Positions 26,640 to 36,188 are shown, numbered from the stretch's first letter. The stretch: DNA of 64,000 nucleotides from an uncultured Desulfobulbus sp. (GCF_963665445.1 NZ_OY762276.1:962001-1026000); one strand, 5' to 3'. The notes: generated by a model from the sequence alone, not told the origin. A program made the numbers and translations.

Positions 26640-29600
26640 TCATTTTCTCCGTCGCGAACCCCAGACAAAGAGCGCCAGGATCACCAGCACAAACACGCTC
26701 GCCGCCCACTGAATGCCCGAGGAACTCAGCTCGGTGGACTCATCCTTGGTCTGAATCTCTTCCATCTTGTAGCCCTGGACATTCTCCGCCTTCTGGCCCT
26801 CTTCGGGAGCTTTGGCCTCTTTGTCCGGCTGCGGTTGCGGCTGTTCTGCCGCCTGTTCGCTTTGCGCCTGCTGCTGGTCGTTCACCTGCTTTTGTTGCTC
26901 ACCAGCAGGCACCTCATTGAGCTTGGCAATGAGCTGTGCCCGGTCGGCGGTCTGCTGCTCCAGCGTCTTCTTGGCCATCTGTTCGATGGCCAGCTTGAAC
27001 TGCTCCACCATCTTCGGGCTGAGCACCCCGGGCATGGAGATGATGTTGACCACCATCTGGTTGAGCATGGGGTTGTTGCAGGTATGGTCGCAGCAGGCCA
27101 CGCCACGGCGAATGACATTGGTCGCATATTCCGCCGCCAGTTTTTTGGTGACCTCCTCGGCCGGTTGCCAGTAACCCTTGCGCACAGTTTCCAGCATGCG
27201 AGCGGTCATGGACTGATAGGCCCAGGGGGAATTCATGTCGAAGAATTCGGCCAAATCCATCCCGTACTTGTCCTCGACATAGACCTCAAAGACCTCCTGC
27301 CACTTGTCCGCACTCACCGCATCCCGGACCGTGACCTGCCAGCCCCAGAGGTTTTCGGCAAAGTCGGCCATCTGCCGCGCACCGCCGTAGTTGTCGCGCT
27401 TCATCCCCTCGATCCACTGGGGATTGAGATAGCGGGTGCGCATCTCCCGGCCGATAGTCTTGGTCACGTCCTCCACCATCAGCTCGTTCTTCTTGCGGTG
27501 CATTGTCACCAGGGTATCCGGCGCCTTGCCGCGCACATTTTTGACTGCTAGGGACATGCCGCCCAGGTACATGAAGAAGTCGTCGGTATCGATGATACCG
27601 ATCACGTTGGTGGAACGGGAGTGGACCGCGGTATCCACCCCGCGCAGGTTCTCGGTGAAGGTCTCCTTCACCGGCACGGCCCACTTGCCCTGGCCGACGG
27701 CGAACTGGACCCGGTTGAGATAGATGTTGCTGATCGACTCATCCGAGTCCCACAGCCCGGAGGCGCCGACCATCTCCTCCACGCCGTTGCCGTAGGAGCC
27801 GACCGCTTCGGTGAAGATGCGGAACCGCGACTGGGCCTCTGCCTCCTGCTCACTCATCCCCTTGGCCATGAGGGCGGCCTTGATTGTGGCCTGGTTGCGG
27901 GCGAGGAAGTTTTCGATATCGGTCTGGGCCAGGGCCTTCTGTACTGCCTCGTCGAGGAAGAACAGTTTTTCCGGGAACATATCGCGGTAGAGCCCCGAGG
28001 GATTGATGAGCACGTCGATCCGTGGACGCCCCAGTTGTTTGCCGGGAATGACCCGGCTGCCGATGACCCGGTCGGTGGCGTCCCAGACCGGTTCCACCCC
28101 CATGAGGGCAAGGGCGGTGGACTCGTTGACTCCCTCGTTGCGGGTGGTTTCGGTGGCCCAGAGCACTAAGCCGACTTTTTCCGGATAATGGCCTTCCTTC
28201 TCCATCTTGGCGCGGATCATCTCATCCGCGGCCCGTTTGCCGATGGTCCAGGCTGCCTTGGAGGGCACCTTGGCCGGGGAAAAGCCGTAGAAGTTCTTGC
28301 CCGTGGGGATGGCGGCCAGGTTGCGCAGGGGATCGTTGCCCTCGCCTGCGGGAACGTACTCGCCCTGAAGCGCCCGGATCAGGTTGTCCATCTCCCGTGG
28401 CGGCGAGTCGACCAGGTCCTTTTTGATCTGGCCCGGGTCTGCCTGGGGATTTTGTTTTTCAATCAAGGCCAGGGTGGAGACGGTGGCATCGTCGCTGTAG
28501 GCCTTGCCAAAGGTGTGCAGGCCGTAGGGCAGGGAGTTGTCGTCGATCTCGTGGAGATAGAGGTGGATCTTCTCCATGGCCGCCTCGTCCAGGGTCTTCA
28601 GCCCCAGATCCTTGGCCATGCCGGTCTTTTCCACCAGCTGGAAGATCTGCTTCATGTACTCTTCCGCGGTCACCGCACCCTTGGCATGGGCGATTTCGTA
28701 TTGATGATAGAGGTCGTGGATCTGTTTGTACTCGTGGTGCAGGTCCGCCTCCTTCATCGGCGGGGTGAGGTGGTCGATGATGACCCCGCGGCCGCGCCGT
28801 TTGGCCTCGATGCCCTCGCCGACGTCGTCAACGATATAGGGGTAGATGTTGGGAATGGCGCCGAGCATGATCTCCGGCGGATCCGAAGGTGCCAGACCGG
28901 CCTGCTTGCCCGGGAGCCACTCGTAGGTGGCGTGGGTGCCGAGATGGATCATGGCGTCGGCGTGGAATTTTTCCTTGAGCCAGAGATAGGCGGCGATGTA
29001 CTGGTGGTGCGGGTAGAGGGTGGTGTCGTGGTAGAGCTTGAGGGGATCGTCGGTCCAGCCGCGTGCCGGTTCCGGCAAAAGGACCACGTTGCCCAGCTTG
29101 ACCATGGGAAAGACCAGGTGGCCCTCCTTGGTCATGATGGCGCAGTCCTTGGGTTGGCCCCACTGGGCGATGACCGGCTTCTTGAAGGGTTCGGGCAAGC
29201 GGTTGAACCAGGTGGTGTATTCCTCAAGGCTGACCTGTTCCACCCCGCCGGAAGCGAGGAGGTTGTCCAGTTCGCCCGGTGCCCAGGAGCCGATGTTGCG
29301 GCCGCTGGTCAGGATCATGTCTTGGATCTGTTCCTCGCTGAATCGATCCGCCTGATCGATTTTATAGCCCTCGGCCTGCATCCGCGCGAGGATGGTCTGC
29401 AGGCTACGGAACACATTGAGGTAGGCGGCGGCGATGTTCTGCTTGCCCTGGCTATGGTTGTAGTAGAGGATGGCCACCTTCTTGTCGCGGTTGGGCATGC
29501 GTTGCAGTGCTGCCCAGTTGTGCAAGCGGGGGATGAGGAACTCGATGCACTCGTCCACGGTTTCGCCGACAAAGAGGTCGCGTCCAGTGGCCGGGTCGCT

Positions 29601-30596
29601 CACCTTTTTTTTACCGAGCAGGACCGTGGGTTCGATGGCACCGGAAAACTCGGGCGTGGCCACGGCCCAGGCCGTAGCCAGCGGAGTGATGCCCACCGGA
29701 CTCTTGCGCCACTCCTCAACGGTTTCCGCATAGGGATTGATCACATTGAACAGCGGTACGTTGAGTTCGATCAGAGCCTTTTTGATATCGTCGTTGATCG
29801 CGGAGGCGAATTTGAGGGTAAAGGCCAACACCAGGTCCACCTGCGCCTTGCCCCCAACCGGAGCAAGGTACTCTTTCAATACCTTGGGCAGCGGGCCGAA
29901 GCAGGGATAGACCGACAAACCGCCAGCCTCGAGCTTGCGGATCATGCTGTCCACCGCCTCAACCAGGCCGACCTTGAGGGAATTGTTGTAGAGGAGAATG
30001 GCCACCCGCGGCTGACCCGGCCTGTAGCCCGGACGCTTTTCATACCAACTTCGGTAATCGCTCAGGTTGGTGAAATTGGTGGGACTTTCCGGGTGATGGA
30101 GGCAGATCTCCGGCTGCGGTTGGAGCGGTTGATAGCTGACATTTTGGTCGATATGGCGATTGACCACTAGGCGCACCATGTTGATCAGGTTGGCCTGGCT
30201 GGTGTGATGGTGGTAGGCCATGATCTGCCTGTCAAAGAGAAACCCCTTTTTCTCCAGTTCCTCCTGGTCGCTTGCGTGGTTGATCGCGTAGACCTTTCGT
30301 CCCTCTACCAGCTGATGCCTGATCAGGTAGTCGGAAAGATCGCCGGACATCACGTTGACAAGCACGACGGATGACTCACCGACAAAGGACTTGGCCTGAG
30401 GTGTGTTTTCCAAGTCGGCCAGGGTGAAAAAACGGGTCTCGATACTGGGCGGCAGGTCCAGAGCATCGATGGCCCGTTGCAGCTGGTAGCCGTTCATGTC
30501 GATTTCAAGAATGGCGACCTTGGCGGCCTGGGCAATACCTGCCCAGGCAAAGAGGAAAACAAGCAGGATGAATACTGGGAATCGGCGCATGTGCAC
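26640..30596 (-). CDS. cobN: Exported, membrane-anchored CobN-type metal chelatase large subunit
   Basis: 1318 aa, about the size of CobN. The chelatase family is recognisable from RMPNRDKKVAILYYNHSQGKQNIAAAYLN, MIHLGTHATYEWLPGKQAGL, IPNIYPYIVDDVGEG, LYHDTTLYPHHQYIAAYLWL and RFRIFTEAVGSYGNGVEEMV. Unusually it starts with a signal peptide (FPVFILLVFLFAWAGIAQA) and ends in a Gln/Glu-rich linker plus one membrane span (WAASVFVLVILALFVWG) and SRRRK. The positive-inside rule therefore puts the whole chelatase in the periplasm. Start: GTG at 30596 with AAGGAGCAATAA; an ATG two codons later is possible. There are no CobS/CobT ATPase genes nearby. Confidence 0.9.
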   Translation of the reverse strand: MHMRRFPVFILLVFLFAWAGIAQAAKVAILEIDMNGYQLQRAIDALDLPPSIETRFFTLADLENTPQAKSFVGESSVVLVNVMSGDLSDYLIRHQLVEGRKVYAINHASDQEELEKKGFLFDRQIMAYHHHTSQANLINMVRLVVNRHIDQNVSYQPLQPQPEICLHHPESPTNFTNLSDYRSWYEKRPGYRPGQPRVAILLYNNSLKVGLVEAVDSMIRKLEAGGLSVYPCFGPLPKVLKEYLAPVGGKAQVDLVLAFTLKFASAINDDIKKALIELNVPLFNVINPYAETVEEWRKSPVGITPLATAWAVATPEFSGAIEPTVLLGKKKVSDPATGRDLFVGETVDECIEFLIPRLHNWAALQRMPNRDKKVAILYYNHSQGKQNIAAAYLNVFRSLQTILARMQAEGYKIDQADRFSEEQIQDMILTSGRNIGSWAPGELDNLLASGGVEQVSLEEYTTWFNRLPEPFKKPVIAQWGQPKDCAIMTKEGHLVFPMVKLGNVVLLPEPARGWTDDPLKLYHDTTLYPHHQYIAAYLWLKEKFHADAMIHLGTHATYEWLPGKQAGLAPSDPPEIMLGAIPNIYPYIVDDVGEGIEAKRRGRGVIIDHLTPPMKEADLHHEYKQIHDLYHQYEIAHAKGAVTAEEYMKQIFQLVEKTGMAKDLGLKTLDEAAMEKIHLYLHEIDDNSLPYGLHTFGKAYSDDATVSTLALIEKQNPQADPGQIKKDLVDSPPREMDNLIRALQGEYVPAGEGNDPLRNLAAIPTGKNFYGFSPAKVPSKAAWTIGKRAADEMIRAKMEKEGHYPEKVGLVLWATETTRNEGVNESTALALMGVEPVWDATDRVIGSRVIPGKQLGRPRIDVLINPSGLYRDMFPEKLFFLDEAVQKALAQTDIENFLARNQATIKAALMAKGMSEQEAEAQSRFRIFTEAVGSYGNGVEEMVGASGLWDSDESISNIYLNRVQFAVGQGKWAVPVKETFTENLRGVDTAVHSRSTNVIGIIDTDDFFMYLGGMSLAVKNVRGKAPDTLVTMHRKKNELMVEDVTKTIGREMRTRYLNPQWIEGMKRDNYGGARQMADFAENLWGWQVTVRDAVSADKWQEVFEVYVEDKYGMDLAEFFDMNSPWAYQSMTARMLETVRKGYWQPAEEVTKKLAAEYATNVIRRGVACCDHTCNNPMLNQMVVNIISMPGVLSPKMVEQFKLAIEQMAKKTLEQQTADRAQLIAKLNEVPAGEQQKQVNDQQQAQSEQAAEQPQPQPDKEAKAPEEGQKAENVQGYKMEEIQTKDESTELSSSGIQWAASVFVLVILALFVWGSRRRK

Positions 30597-32636
30597 TTAT
30601 TGCTCCTTGGTGACAAAATGATCGGTGCTGACCCCGGCCACCACAAGGCCAAAGGCCTTGGCCATGAGTGGTGGGAGGATGTTGGGGGAGTTGACGGTTG
30701 CCGGGATAAGGTCGTTCTTGTCAGAGAGATGCATTCCCACAGCCGAGCACATCAGGTCAAAGGCCTGTTGGTTCACGATCAGCCCCTTGCCGGCATCGTC
30801 ACTGAACGCAAGGGCAGTCTCGATGAATCCGCCAACGACCGGGTCGGCCAGGGCCTGTTCAAGCCGGCGCGCCAGTTCCTCCTGGGGAAGGGGAGAGGGA
30901 TAGAGCTGCGACAGCCATTCCAGGCTCAGTCTTCGTTCGTCAAGCCGCTGCAGCACACCACGCCCGGCCACGATGCCGTTCTGGCCGATCAGAGCCTCGG
31001 TCACCCCGGCATGCACTGCCTTGGCAATCAGTTCTCCGATCTTGCCGTGACCGCCGGTATAGCGGACCAGCGGGCCTTCACCCTGAACCACGATCATCGA
31101 ATCGGTACCTGTACCGGTGGCGCGGTACGCCCAGGGATGGGCCGTACTGCGGATGTCGAGATCGAGTAAGGCCGCGGTCTTGGCCTCAGTGGCGGTGATG
31201 ATCGCCCGGGCCATACCCTCGGAAGCCAGTTTGCAGTTGGTGAGGAGGATGATGTTGATCGTGCCCAGGGTGTGCGCATGGCCCTCGTCCCTGGACATCC
31301 GCTGCGCATTGCCGCGTGCGCCTGCCGTTACCAGGGCGACGACCTCGATATCCTTGAACCGCTGCACCTGCACGGAGAGGTTGTCCATGTTGGCACCGGT
31401 CATGAGGCCGGAGTAGGTTGCCCGTGTGTAGCCGAGGTTCTCGGCGACGTCCGTGGTCACCTGGGCAACGCCAAAGGCCATGTGGCCAAGGCTCGCGTGC
31501 ATCGGCACGTAGGTGTTGCCCACCGCCTGGAGGCCGTCGAGGTTGCCGTCGATGGTGGAGAGGATCGCCTGGGGCCGGGTGAAGCGAACCACCAGGGATT
31601 TGAAATCCGCATCGTTGACCCGGTGGCTGACCACCTTGGCGGACTGGACATAGTCAAGATCCAGGGGGATTGGTCGCTCTTCCCGAATCCCGTTTGCGCT
31701 GACTGCCTGTTTGCTGTCGGCAAACAGCTCGGGATAGAATGAGGCCGCGAGCCACTGCACGGCCGCGCCCACCTGCGGCGTGATCTGGCAGGCAATGGAG
31801 CAGGGCATTTGGGTAAAGGCATGGTTGCGCGCCCCTTCGACGTCCTTCCAGCCATCCAGGCGAAGCATGTTGTGCACCGTTTCCATGTTGCGGTCGCAGC
31901 CGTAGATCATTTGCGGATTGAAGCCTTGCCAGGCGGCGAGATCCATCTCCACGAAGCCGCCCTTCTTGTGCCACTGGGGCGTGATGCCACCGGCCGCATC
32001 GATCATCTCGTTTTGAAAGGAATCGTCACCGGGGCAGTACAGTTTGCCCCCTCCCGCGATCACCCGCGCGACTCTTTTTCGTTTGTCGGGGGCAAGGTCT
32101 TTGATGCGTTTCCGGACCAGCTCGATCTGCTCCTGATTACGCCTGACGATTTCCTGTGCCGCCTGTTCACGGCCAACCAGGCGCCCGATCAACTCCATGC
32201 GGGCAAATCCCTCCTCCAGGGAGGTTTCCTGAAAATAGAGGATCTTGGTTGGCAGGTGCGATTCTTCCAGCCAGCGCGAAATGGCTTGCTGCTGGGAGAC
32301 CGGGGCGAGGATCAGGTCGGGATGGCAGGCGGCAATGGCGTTGAGGTCCGGGGCAAAGAAACTGCCCACGCTGGCAATGCGCAACCGACTGTGGCTGAGC
32401 AGATCCTGACGGGTCAGGCCGACAAGGATATCAGTTCGCTCGAGTTCGACCAAGAGATCGGTGATGGAGCTCAACAGGCAGACAACACGCTTAGGGGGCT
32501 CTTGCAGGGCGAGCTCCCGTCCGAGGCTATCCTTGAAAGCAAGGGGATGCCCGGTGCTCAGCGCGGACTGCGGCAAAAGGCCGCAGCCGAGCAGGAGTAC
32601 AAGGAGGCAGCAGGTAAGCAGTGGGTGGCGGCGCAT
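30597..32636 (-). CDS. Lipoprotein fusion: BtuF-like binding domain plus CbiZ adenosylcobinamide amidohydrolase
   Basis: 679 aa. The N-terminus is a lipoprotein signal (LLTCCLLVLLLGCGLLP). Residues ~35-320 form a helical-backbone periplasmic binding domain of the BtuF/FhuD type (PKRVVCLLSSITDLLVELERTDILVGLTR). From ~345 to the end it is CbiZ-like: STIDGNLDGLQAVGNTYVPMHASLGH, VALVTAGARGNAQRMSRDEGHAHTLGTINIILLTN and DLDIRSTAHPWAYRATGTGTDSMIVVQG. CbiZ removes the aminopropanol tail of (pseudo)cobinamide/cobamides for remodelling and normally works in the cytoplasm. Here it appears tethered outside the inner membrane. Its stop abuts cobN. Confidence 0.88.
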   Translation of the reverse strand: MRRHPLLTCCLLVLLLGCGLLPQSALSTGHPLAFKDSLGRELALQEPPKRVVCLLSSITDLLVELERTDILVGLTRQDLLSHSRLRIASVGSFFAPDLNAIAACHPDLILAPVSQQQAISRWLEESHLPTKILYFQETSLEEGFARMELIGRLVGREQAAQEIVRRNQEQIELVRKRIKDLAPDKRKRVARVIAGGGKLYCPGDDSFQNEMIDAAGGITPQWHKKGGFVEMDLAAWQGFNPQMIYGCDRNMETVHNMLRLDGWKDVEGARNHAFTQMPCSIACQITPQVGAAVQWLAASFYPELFADSKQAVSANGIREERPIPLDLDYVQSAKVVSHRVNDADFKSLVVRFTRPQAILSTIDGNLDGLQAVGNTYVPMHASLGHMAFGVAQVTTDVAENLGYTRATYSGLMTGANMDNLSVQVQRFKDIEVVALVTAGARGNAQRMSRDEGHAHTLGTINIILLTNCKLASEGMARAIITATEAKTAALLDLDIRSTAHPWAYRATGTGTDSMIVVQGEGPLVRYTGGHGKIGELIAKAVHAGVTEALIGQNGIVAGRGVLQRLDERRLSLEWLSQLYPSPLPQEELARRLEQALADPVVGGFIETALAFSDDAGKGLIVNQQAFDLMCSAVGMHLSDKNDLIPATVNSPNILPPLMAKAFGLVVAGVSTDHFVTKEQ

Positions 32637-32661
32637 GGTTCATTCCTCGGGTAGATGGGGG

Positions 32662-33087
32662 TTATTTGATAAAGTATCCGGCAGAGCGCCATTGACCATC
32701 CGCTTCCTCGGTGAAAGTCAGCGTTTCCGTTGCCTGCTTTTTGAGGGCAAAGGCGGTGGTGAAACTCAGGATGCAGTAGTGGCCGTCAGGAGCTCCCGGG
32801 AGAGCGGTCGCCTCCTGAACAGAGGTGAGCGTTCGTTGTTCCAGTGCGCCAAGGGGGCTGCGGCTGGCCTGCAGTGCGTTGCTCCAGTTGGCTTGCGAGA
32901 CCGCGTTACGGAAGAAAACCGAGGCGGTCTGCCAGCTTTTCGCAAAATCTCCCGCATCGATCAGCTGCAGCCAGGATTCCGCCGCAGCAGTGACCTGCGC
33001 CTTTGGCGGTGCAGTGGCCGCGCTCAGGGAGAGCGGGTGAATACTCAACAAAAACACCGAAAGAAGAACAGTGAACAACGCTTGCAT
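32662..33087 (-). CDS. DUF4019-like secreted small protein, first gene of the minus corrinoid operon
   Basis: 141 aa from the ATG at 33087 (ribosome site AAGGAGGCCC). The signal peptide is MQALFTVLLSVFLLSIHPLSLSAAT. The mature part, with AAAESWLQLIDAGDFAKSWQTASVFFRNAVSQANWSNAL and SFTTAFALKKQATETLTFTEEADGQWRSAGYFIK, fits the DUF4019 pattern. Function is unknown. Its place directly after the riboswitch terminator makes it part of the B12-controlled operon. Confidence 0.8.
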   Translation of the reverse strand: MQALFTVLLSVFLLSIHPLSLSAATAPPKAQVTAAAESWLQLIDAGDFAKSWQTASVFFRNAVSQANWSNALQASRSPLGALEQRTLTSVQEATALPGAPDGHYCILSFTTAFALKKQATETLTFTEEADGQWRSAGYFIK

Positions 33088-33134
33088 GGGCCTCCTTGGA
33101 TTCACCGGTCATGCGCTGATAAAAGCAAAAAAAA

Positions 33135-33168
33135 ATCCCGGATCGAATGGTAGGTTTCGATCCGGGAT
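33135..33168 (-). terminator. Riboswitch-controlled terminator of the minus operon
   Basis: Stem ATCCCGGATCGAA paired with TTCGATCCGGGAT; on the minus strand a run of nine T follows. It lies between the cobalamin aptamer (33225-33400) and the first gene, so it is the expression platform. Confidence 0.85.
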
Positions 33169-33224
33169 GTCCCTTTTTTACCCGTGCTTATGATGCGAGT
33201 AGGCTTCCGTCCACGAAGCGATTA

Positions 33225-33400
33225 CTCAATTCTTCAGGTAGGTCTTCTGACTTACGGTTCACTCTACTGGCTGCGTCTTCCCGACTTGAACGTCAGTGAC
33301 ATTGATGCAGTTTTCGTCCCCGATTACAGCAGCGGGCCTGTCTCCGAATCACACGGAGTTCCCTTTTAAGCTCACACGAGCACCTGAGAATAGGCCTTGT
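33225..33400 (-). promoter_or_regulatory. Cobalamin riboswitch (minus strand)
   Basis: On the minus strand the conserved blocks appear in order: CAGGTGCTCG, AAAAGGGAA, GCCCGCTGCTGTAA, AATGTCACTG, GGGAAGACG and the B12 box AAGTCAGAAGACCTACC (33236-33253 on the plus strand). A terminator follows toward the genes. It is expected to shut off the receptor/CobN operon when cobalamin is plentiful. Confidence 0.92.
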
Positions 33401-33639
33401 TTAGACGGTTTGCTGTGAAAGTCAAGGATAATTTTTATGGGAACAATTCCTGTATTGCACTTTGTGCTCACACGCTGTGGTCCTTGTTTGCAGTTTTGTC
33501 GCGATGAAGATCTGTGATCATTCATGATTTTCTATCGATGATCCCTCTGCAGTCAAACTGCAGTATTCCCTTGGCCTTCAAGGCTATCGCAGCAAAATAA
33601 ATCTTGACTTTTGTGGGGCGATAGGTTCTATCCAGCCCT

Positions 33640-33802
33640 AGTTCAGGTGTTCGTAGGAACATAAAAGGGAACCCCGTGCAAGTCGGGGACGGGCCCGCCG
33701 CTGTGACCGAGGACGAAGACTGCATCCATGTCACTGACCGAAAGAGGTTGGGAAGACGCAGTCAAGTAGGATGATTCGGGAGTCAGAAGACCTGCCTGGA
33801 TG
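33640..33802 (+). promoter_or_regulatory. Cobalamin riboswitch (plus strand)
   Basis: Conserved blocks: CAGGTGTTCG, AAAAGGGAA, GGGCCCGCCGCTGTGACC, CATGTCACTGACC, GGGAAGACG, GATGA and the B12 box AGTCAGAAGACCTGCC (33781-33796). It is divergent from the minus-strand riboswitch, ~240 bases away. It heads the DUF3450-ExbB-TonB-BtuB-CbiK genes. Confidence 0.93.
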
Positions 33803-33870
33803 GTATTTGGTGACGACTGCGAGGACGGCAGCGTACCCGGAATGAAGTTTTTCTGCGGATAAACAGGGCT

Positions 33871-33913
33871 ATCCCGGATTGAGGTTCTCTCCTTGATCCG
33901 GGATTTTTTTTTT
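33871..33913 (+). terminator. Riboswitch-controlled terminator of the plus operon
   Basis: ATCCCGGAT and ATCCGGGAT arms followed by nine T. It is placed between the plus-strand cobalamin aptamer and the first gene. The stem is nearly the same sequence as the terminator of the minus riboswitch. Confidence 0.85.
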
Positions 33914-33972
33914 GCCCTCTACTCCCCCGGAAACCCGGCCATCCTCGCCTAGGTGCATAACTTTAACCTTGC

Positions 33973-34755
33973 GTGGATCCCGTGGCTTTTCTTCGAACAT
34001 CGCTCGCCCTCTGCCTCCTGTTTTCGTTTTCTGCGAAAACCGCAGGCGCCCAACCCACCGAAACCGAGCGCCGGGTGGAGCAGCCGCTTCGCCAGGCCAT
34101 CGATACCAGCCAATCCGCACAGAAAACTGTTGATCAGTGGCGGGGAGACCGTGAGCGGTTGACAGCCCGCTACGAACTCCTGGAGCAGGAGATCAAACAG
34201 CTCAAGGAGCGCAACGACGAGTTGCAGACCGCGGTGGATGCCACTCGAGAACGCCTTGCCCAGAAAAAGCAGCAACTCGGTGAAATTGAACGAATCACCG
34301 GGGAAATCACCCCCTTTCTTGAAGAACTCTATACGAAACTTGCAGTGGCCCAGCAGCAAGGCCCTCCTTTTCTTCTTCAGGAACGGCAGGACCGGCTCGA
34401 AAAACTGCAGGTATTGATCAATGATCCCGGTGTCAGTGTCGGGGAAAAGTACCGTCGCCTGATGGAAGGGCTCATGGTGGAGGCCGAATACGGCACCACC
34501 ACCGAGGTCTATCAGGATCACATCGACCTTCAGGGGCAACCGACCCTAGTGGACGTCTTTCGTCTCGGGAGGCTGAACCTGTTCTATCTCACCCTGGATC
34601 AGGAGCACTGCGGCTTCTACAACGAGGCCGAGCGCACCTGGCAGCCGCTGGATGAATCCTTCCTTCGTCCCCTCAAATCGGCGGTGGCCATGGCCGCCAA
34701 ACGCCAGCCCGTGGAAATGGTCAGCCTGCCGCTGGGAAGGATGGTGCAGCCATGA
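33973..34755 (+). CDS. DUF3450-family TonB-system protein
   Basis: 260 aa. The signal peptide is RTSLALCLLFSFSAKTAGA. A long coiled coil runs ~30-110 (RLTARYELLEQEIKQLKERNDELQTAVDATRERLAQKKQQL), and a C-terminal globular part has GEKYRRLMEGLMVEAEYG and GRLNLFYLTLDQEHCGFY, typical of DUF3450. The family accompanies long-form ExbB/TonB2 systems and probably acts in the periplasm as part of the transducer. The start is a GTG (33973 or 33982), without a strong ribosome site. The stop overlaps the next start in ATGA. Confidence 0.85.
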   Translation: MDPVAFLRTSLALCLLFSFSAKTAGAQPTETERRVEQPLRQAIDTSQSAQKTVDQWRGDRERLTARYELLEQEIKQLKERNDELQTAVDATRERLAQKKQQLGEIERITGEITPFLEELYTKLAVAQQQGPPFLLQERQDRLEKLQVLINDPGVSVGEKYRRLMEGLMVEAEYGTTTEVYQDHIDLQGQPTLVDVFRLGRLNLFYLTLDQEHCGFYNEAERTWQPLDESFLRPLKSAVAMAAKRQPVEMVSLPLGRMVQP

Positions 34756-36188
34756 AAACCTTGGTTCAGATGTTGATTGTGTTCGTTGCCGGCATGCTTA
34801 CGGTCGCGCCGCTGATGGCCGCGGATATGCGCGCCTTGCCGCATCAGGCTGAGCAGGTCCGGGAGGAGTTGGCGCGAAAGGCGCAGGCGGAAAAGGCAGC
34901 CGCTGAACGGGCCGCCGCCGAAGTTCGCGCCAGGGTTTTCAGCGATCGCGCGACCCTGGAGCGGGCCGTGGCCAAGCTGGAGGCGGAAAAGAACCAGCTG
35001 AGTGCAAAGGTCAAGGCGCTTGAAGAGAGCAACAGCCAGATGGCCAGCGAAGAGGGCGGAATCAACGAGCAACTGGCCCAGACCGATGGCATGGTGAAAG
35101 AGCTGGTGGGGCAGATCCGGATCAATGCCAAGGATCTGGATACCCTGATCAGCGGGAATCCCCAGTCCGCGGTCGGGGCTCCGCCGGTGTCCTTTCTGGC
35201 TGCCGTGGCCGAGGACGAGCGTTTTCCGGGCATGGACGATGTTCGCGCCATGACCGAGGCTCTGATCGGCCAGATCAAGGCATCGGGCGAGGTTCGTCTG
35301 GACAAGGGGAAGATCATCGATCGCAGCGGGAAAGAGGTGCAGGCGGATGTGTTGTTGGTCGGTCCCTTCACCGCCGCCTATCGCCTTGAGGGAGAGACCG
35401 GTTTTCTCAACCACGCCAATGACGGCAGCAAACTCTACGCCCTGTCGCGCCTGCCCGCAGGCCACCTGCAACGCCAACTGGCCGACTACATGGCCGGATC
35501 GACCGAATCGGTGCCGGTGGATATCGGCCGGGGCGCTGCCCTGCGTCAGCTCAGCCACCAACTCAGCCTGAGCGAACAGGTCACCAAGGGCGGGCCCATT
35601 GTCTGGCCGATTCTCGCCATTCTCGTCATCGGTTTGCTGATCGTTGCCGAGCGGGCAGTCCGCCTTCTCCGTAATCGGCACTCCAACCTGCCCCTTATCG
35701 AAGAGATCCGCGAACTGAGCCGCAGCGGCGACTGGCAGGGGTGTGAACAGCGTTGCTTACAGGTGAGCGCAAAGCCGCTTGGCCGGGTGCTCCTGGCCGG
35801 GATCGGGGCGAGGTCGTTTGCCCGCGAGGACATGGAAAACACCCTTCAGGAAGCCATCCTCAAAGAGATTCCTGGGCTGGAACGGTTCCTTTCCACCCTG
35901 GGCATGCTCACCGCCATCGCGCCGCTGTTGGGACTCCTGGGCACGGTCACGGGTATGATCAACGTCTTTCATGTGATCACCCTCTATGGGGCCAGCGATC
36001 CGCGGCTGATGTCCGGCGGCATCTCCGAGGCCCTGGTGACCACCATGCTCGGTCTTTCAGTGGCCATCCCCCTGATGCTGTTGCACAACATGCTCAGTCG
36101 CGGGGTCGACCGCATGGTCGGAGATCTCGAGGAACAGGCCGTCTCCCTGGTCAACATCATTCATCGGCGGCGGGAGCAGGTATGCTGA
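34752..36188 (+). CDS. Long ExbB-type channel with periplasmic coiled-coil N-terminus (TtpC-like)
   Basis: 478 aa. The signal peptide is MKTLVQMLIVFVAGMLTVAPLMAA. An alanine/glutamate-rich coiled coil (~30-100) and a periplasmic domain precede three membrane spans (~282-303, ~400-425, ~445-465). The ExbB core is FLSTLGMLTAIAPLLGLLGTVTGMINVF and GGISEALVTTMLGLSVAIP. This extended form is known from TonB2 systems of marine proteobacteria (TtpC with ExbB). It is translationally coupled to genes on both sides. Confidence 0.9.
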   Translation: MKTLVQMLIVFVAGMLTVAPLMAADMRALPHQAEQVREELARKAQAEKAAAERAAAEVRARVFSDRATLERAVAKLEAEKNQLSAKVKALEESNSQMASEEGGINEQLAQTDGMVKELVGQIRINAKDLDTLISGNPQSAVGAPPVSFLAAVAEDERFPGMDDVRAMTEALIGQIKASGEVRLDKGKIIDRSGKEVQADVLLVGPFTAAYRLEGETGFLNHANDGSKLYALSRLPAGHLQRQLADYMAGSTESVPVDIGRGAALRQLSHQLSLSEQVTKGGPIVWPILAILVIGLLIVAERAVRLLRNRHSNLPLIEEIRELSRSGDWQGCEQRCLQVSAKPLGRVLLAGIGARSFAREDMENTLQEAILKEIPGLERFLSTLGMLTAIAPLLGLLGTVTGMINVFHVITLYGASDPRLMSGGISEALVTTMLGLSVAIPLMLLHNMLSRGVDRMVGDLEEQAVSLVNIIHRRREQVC

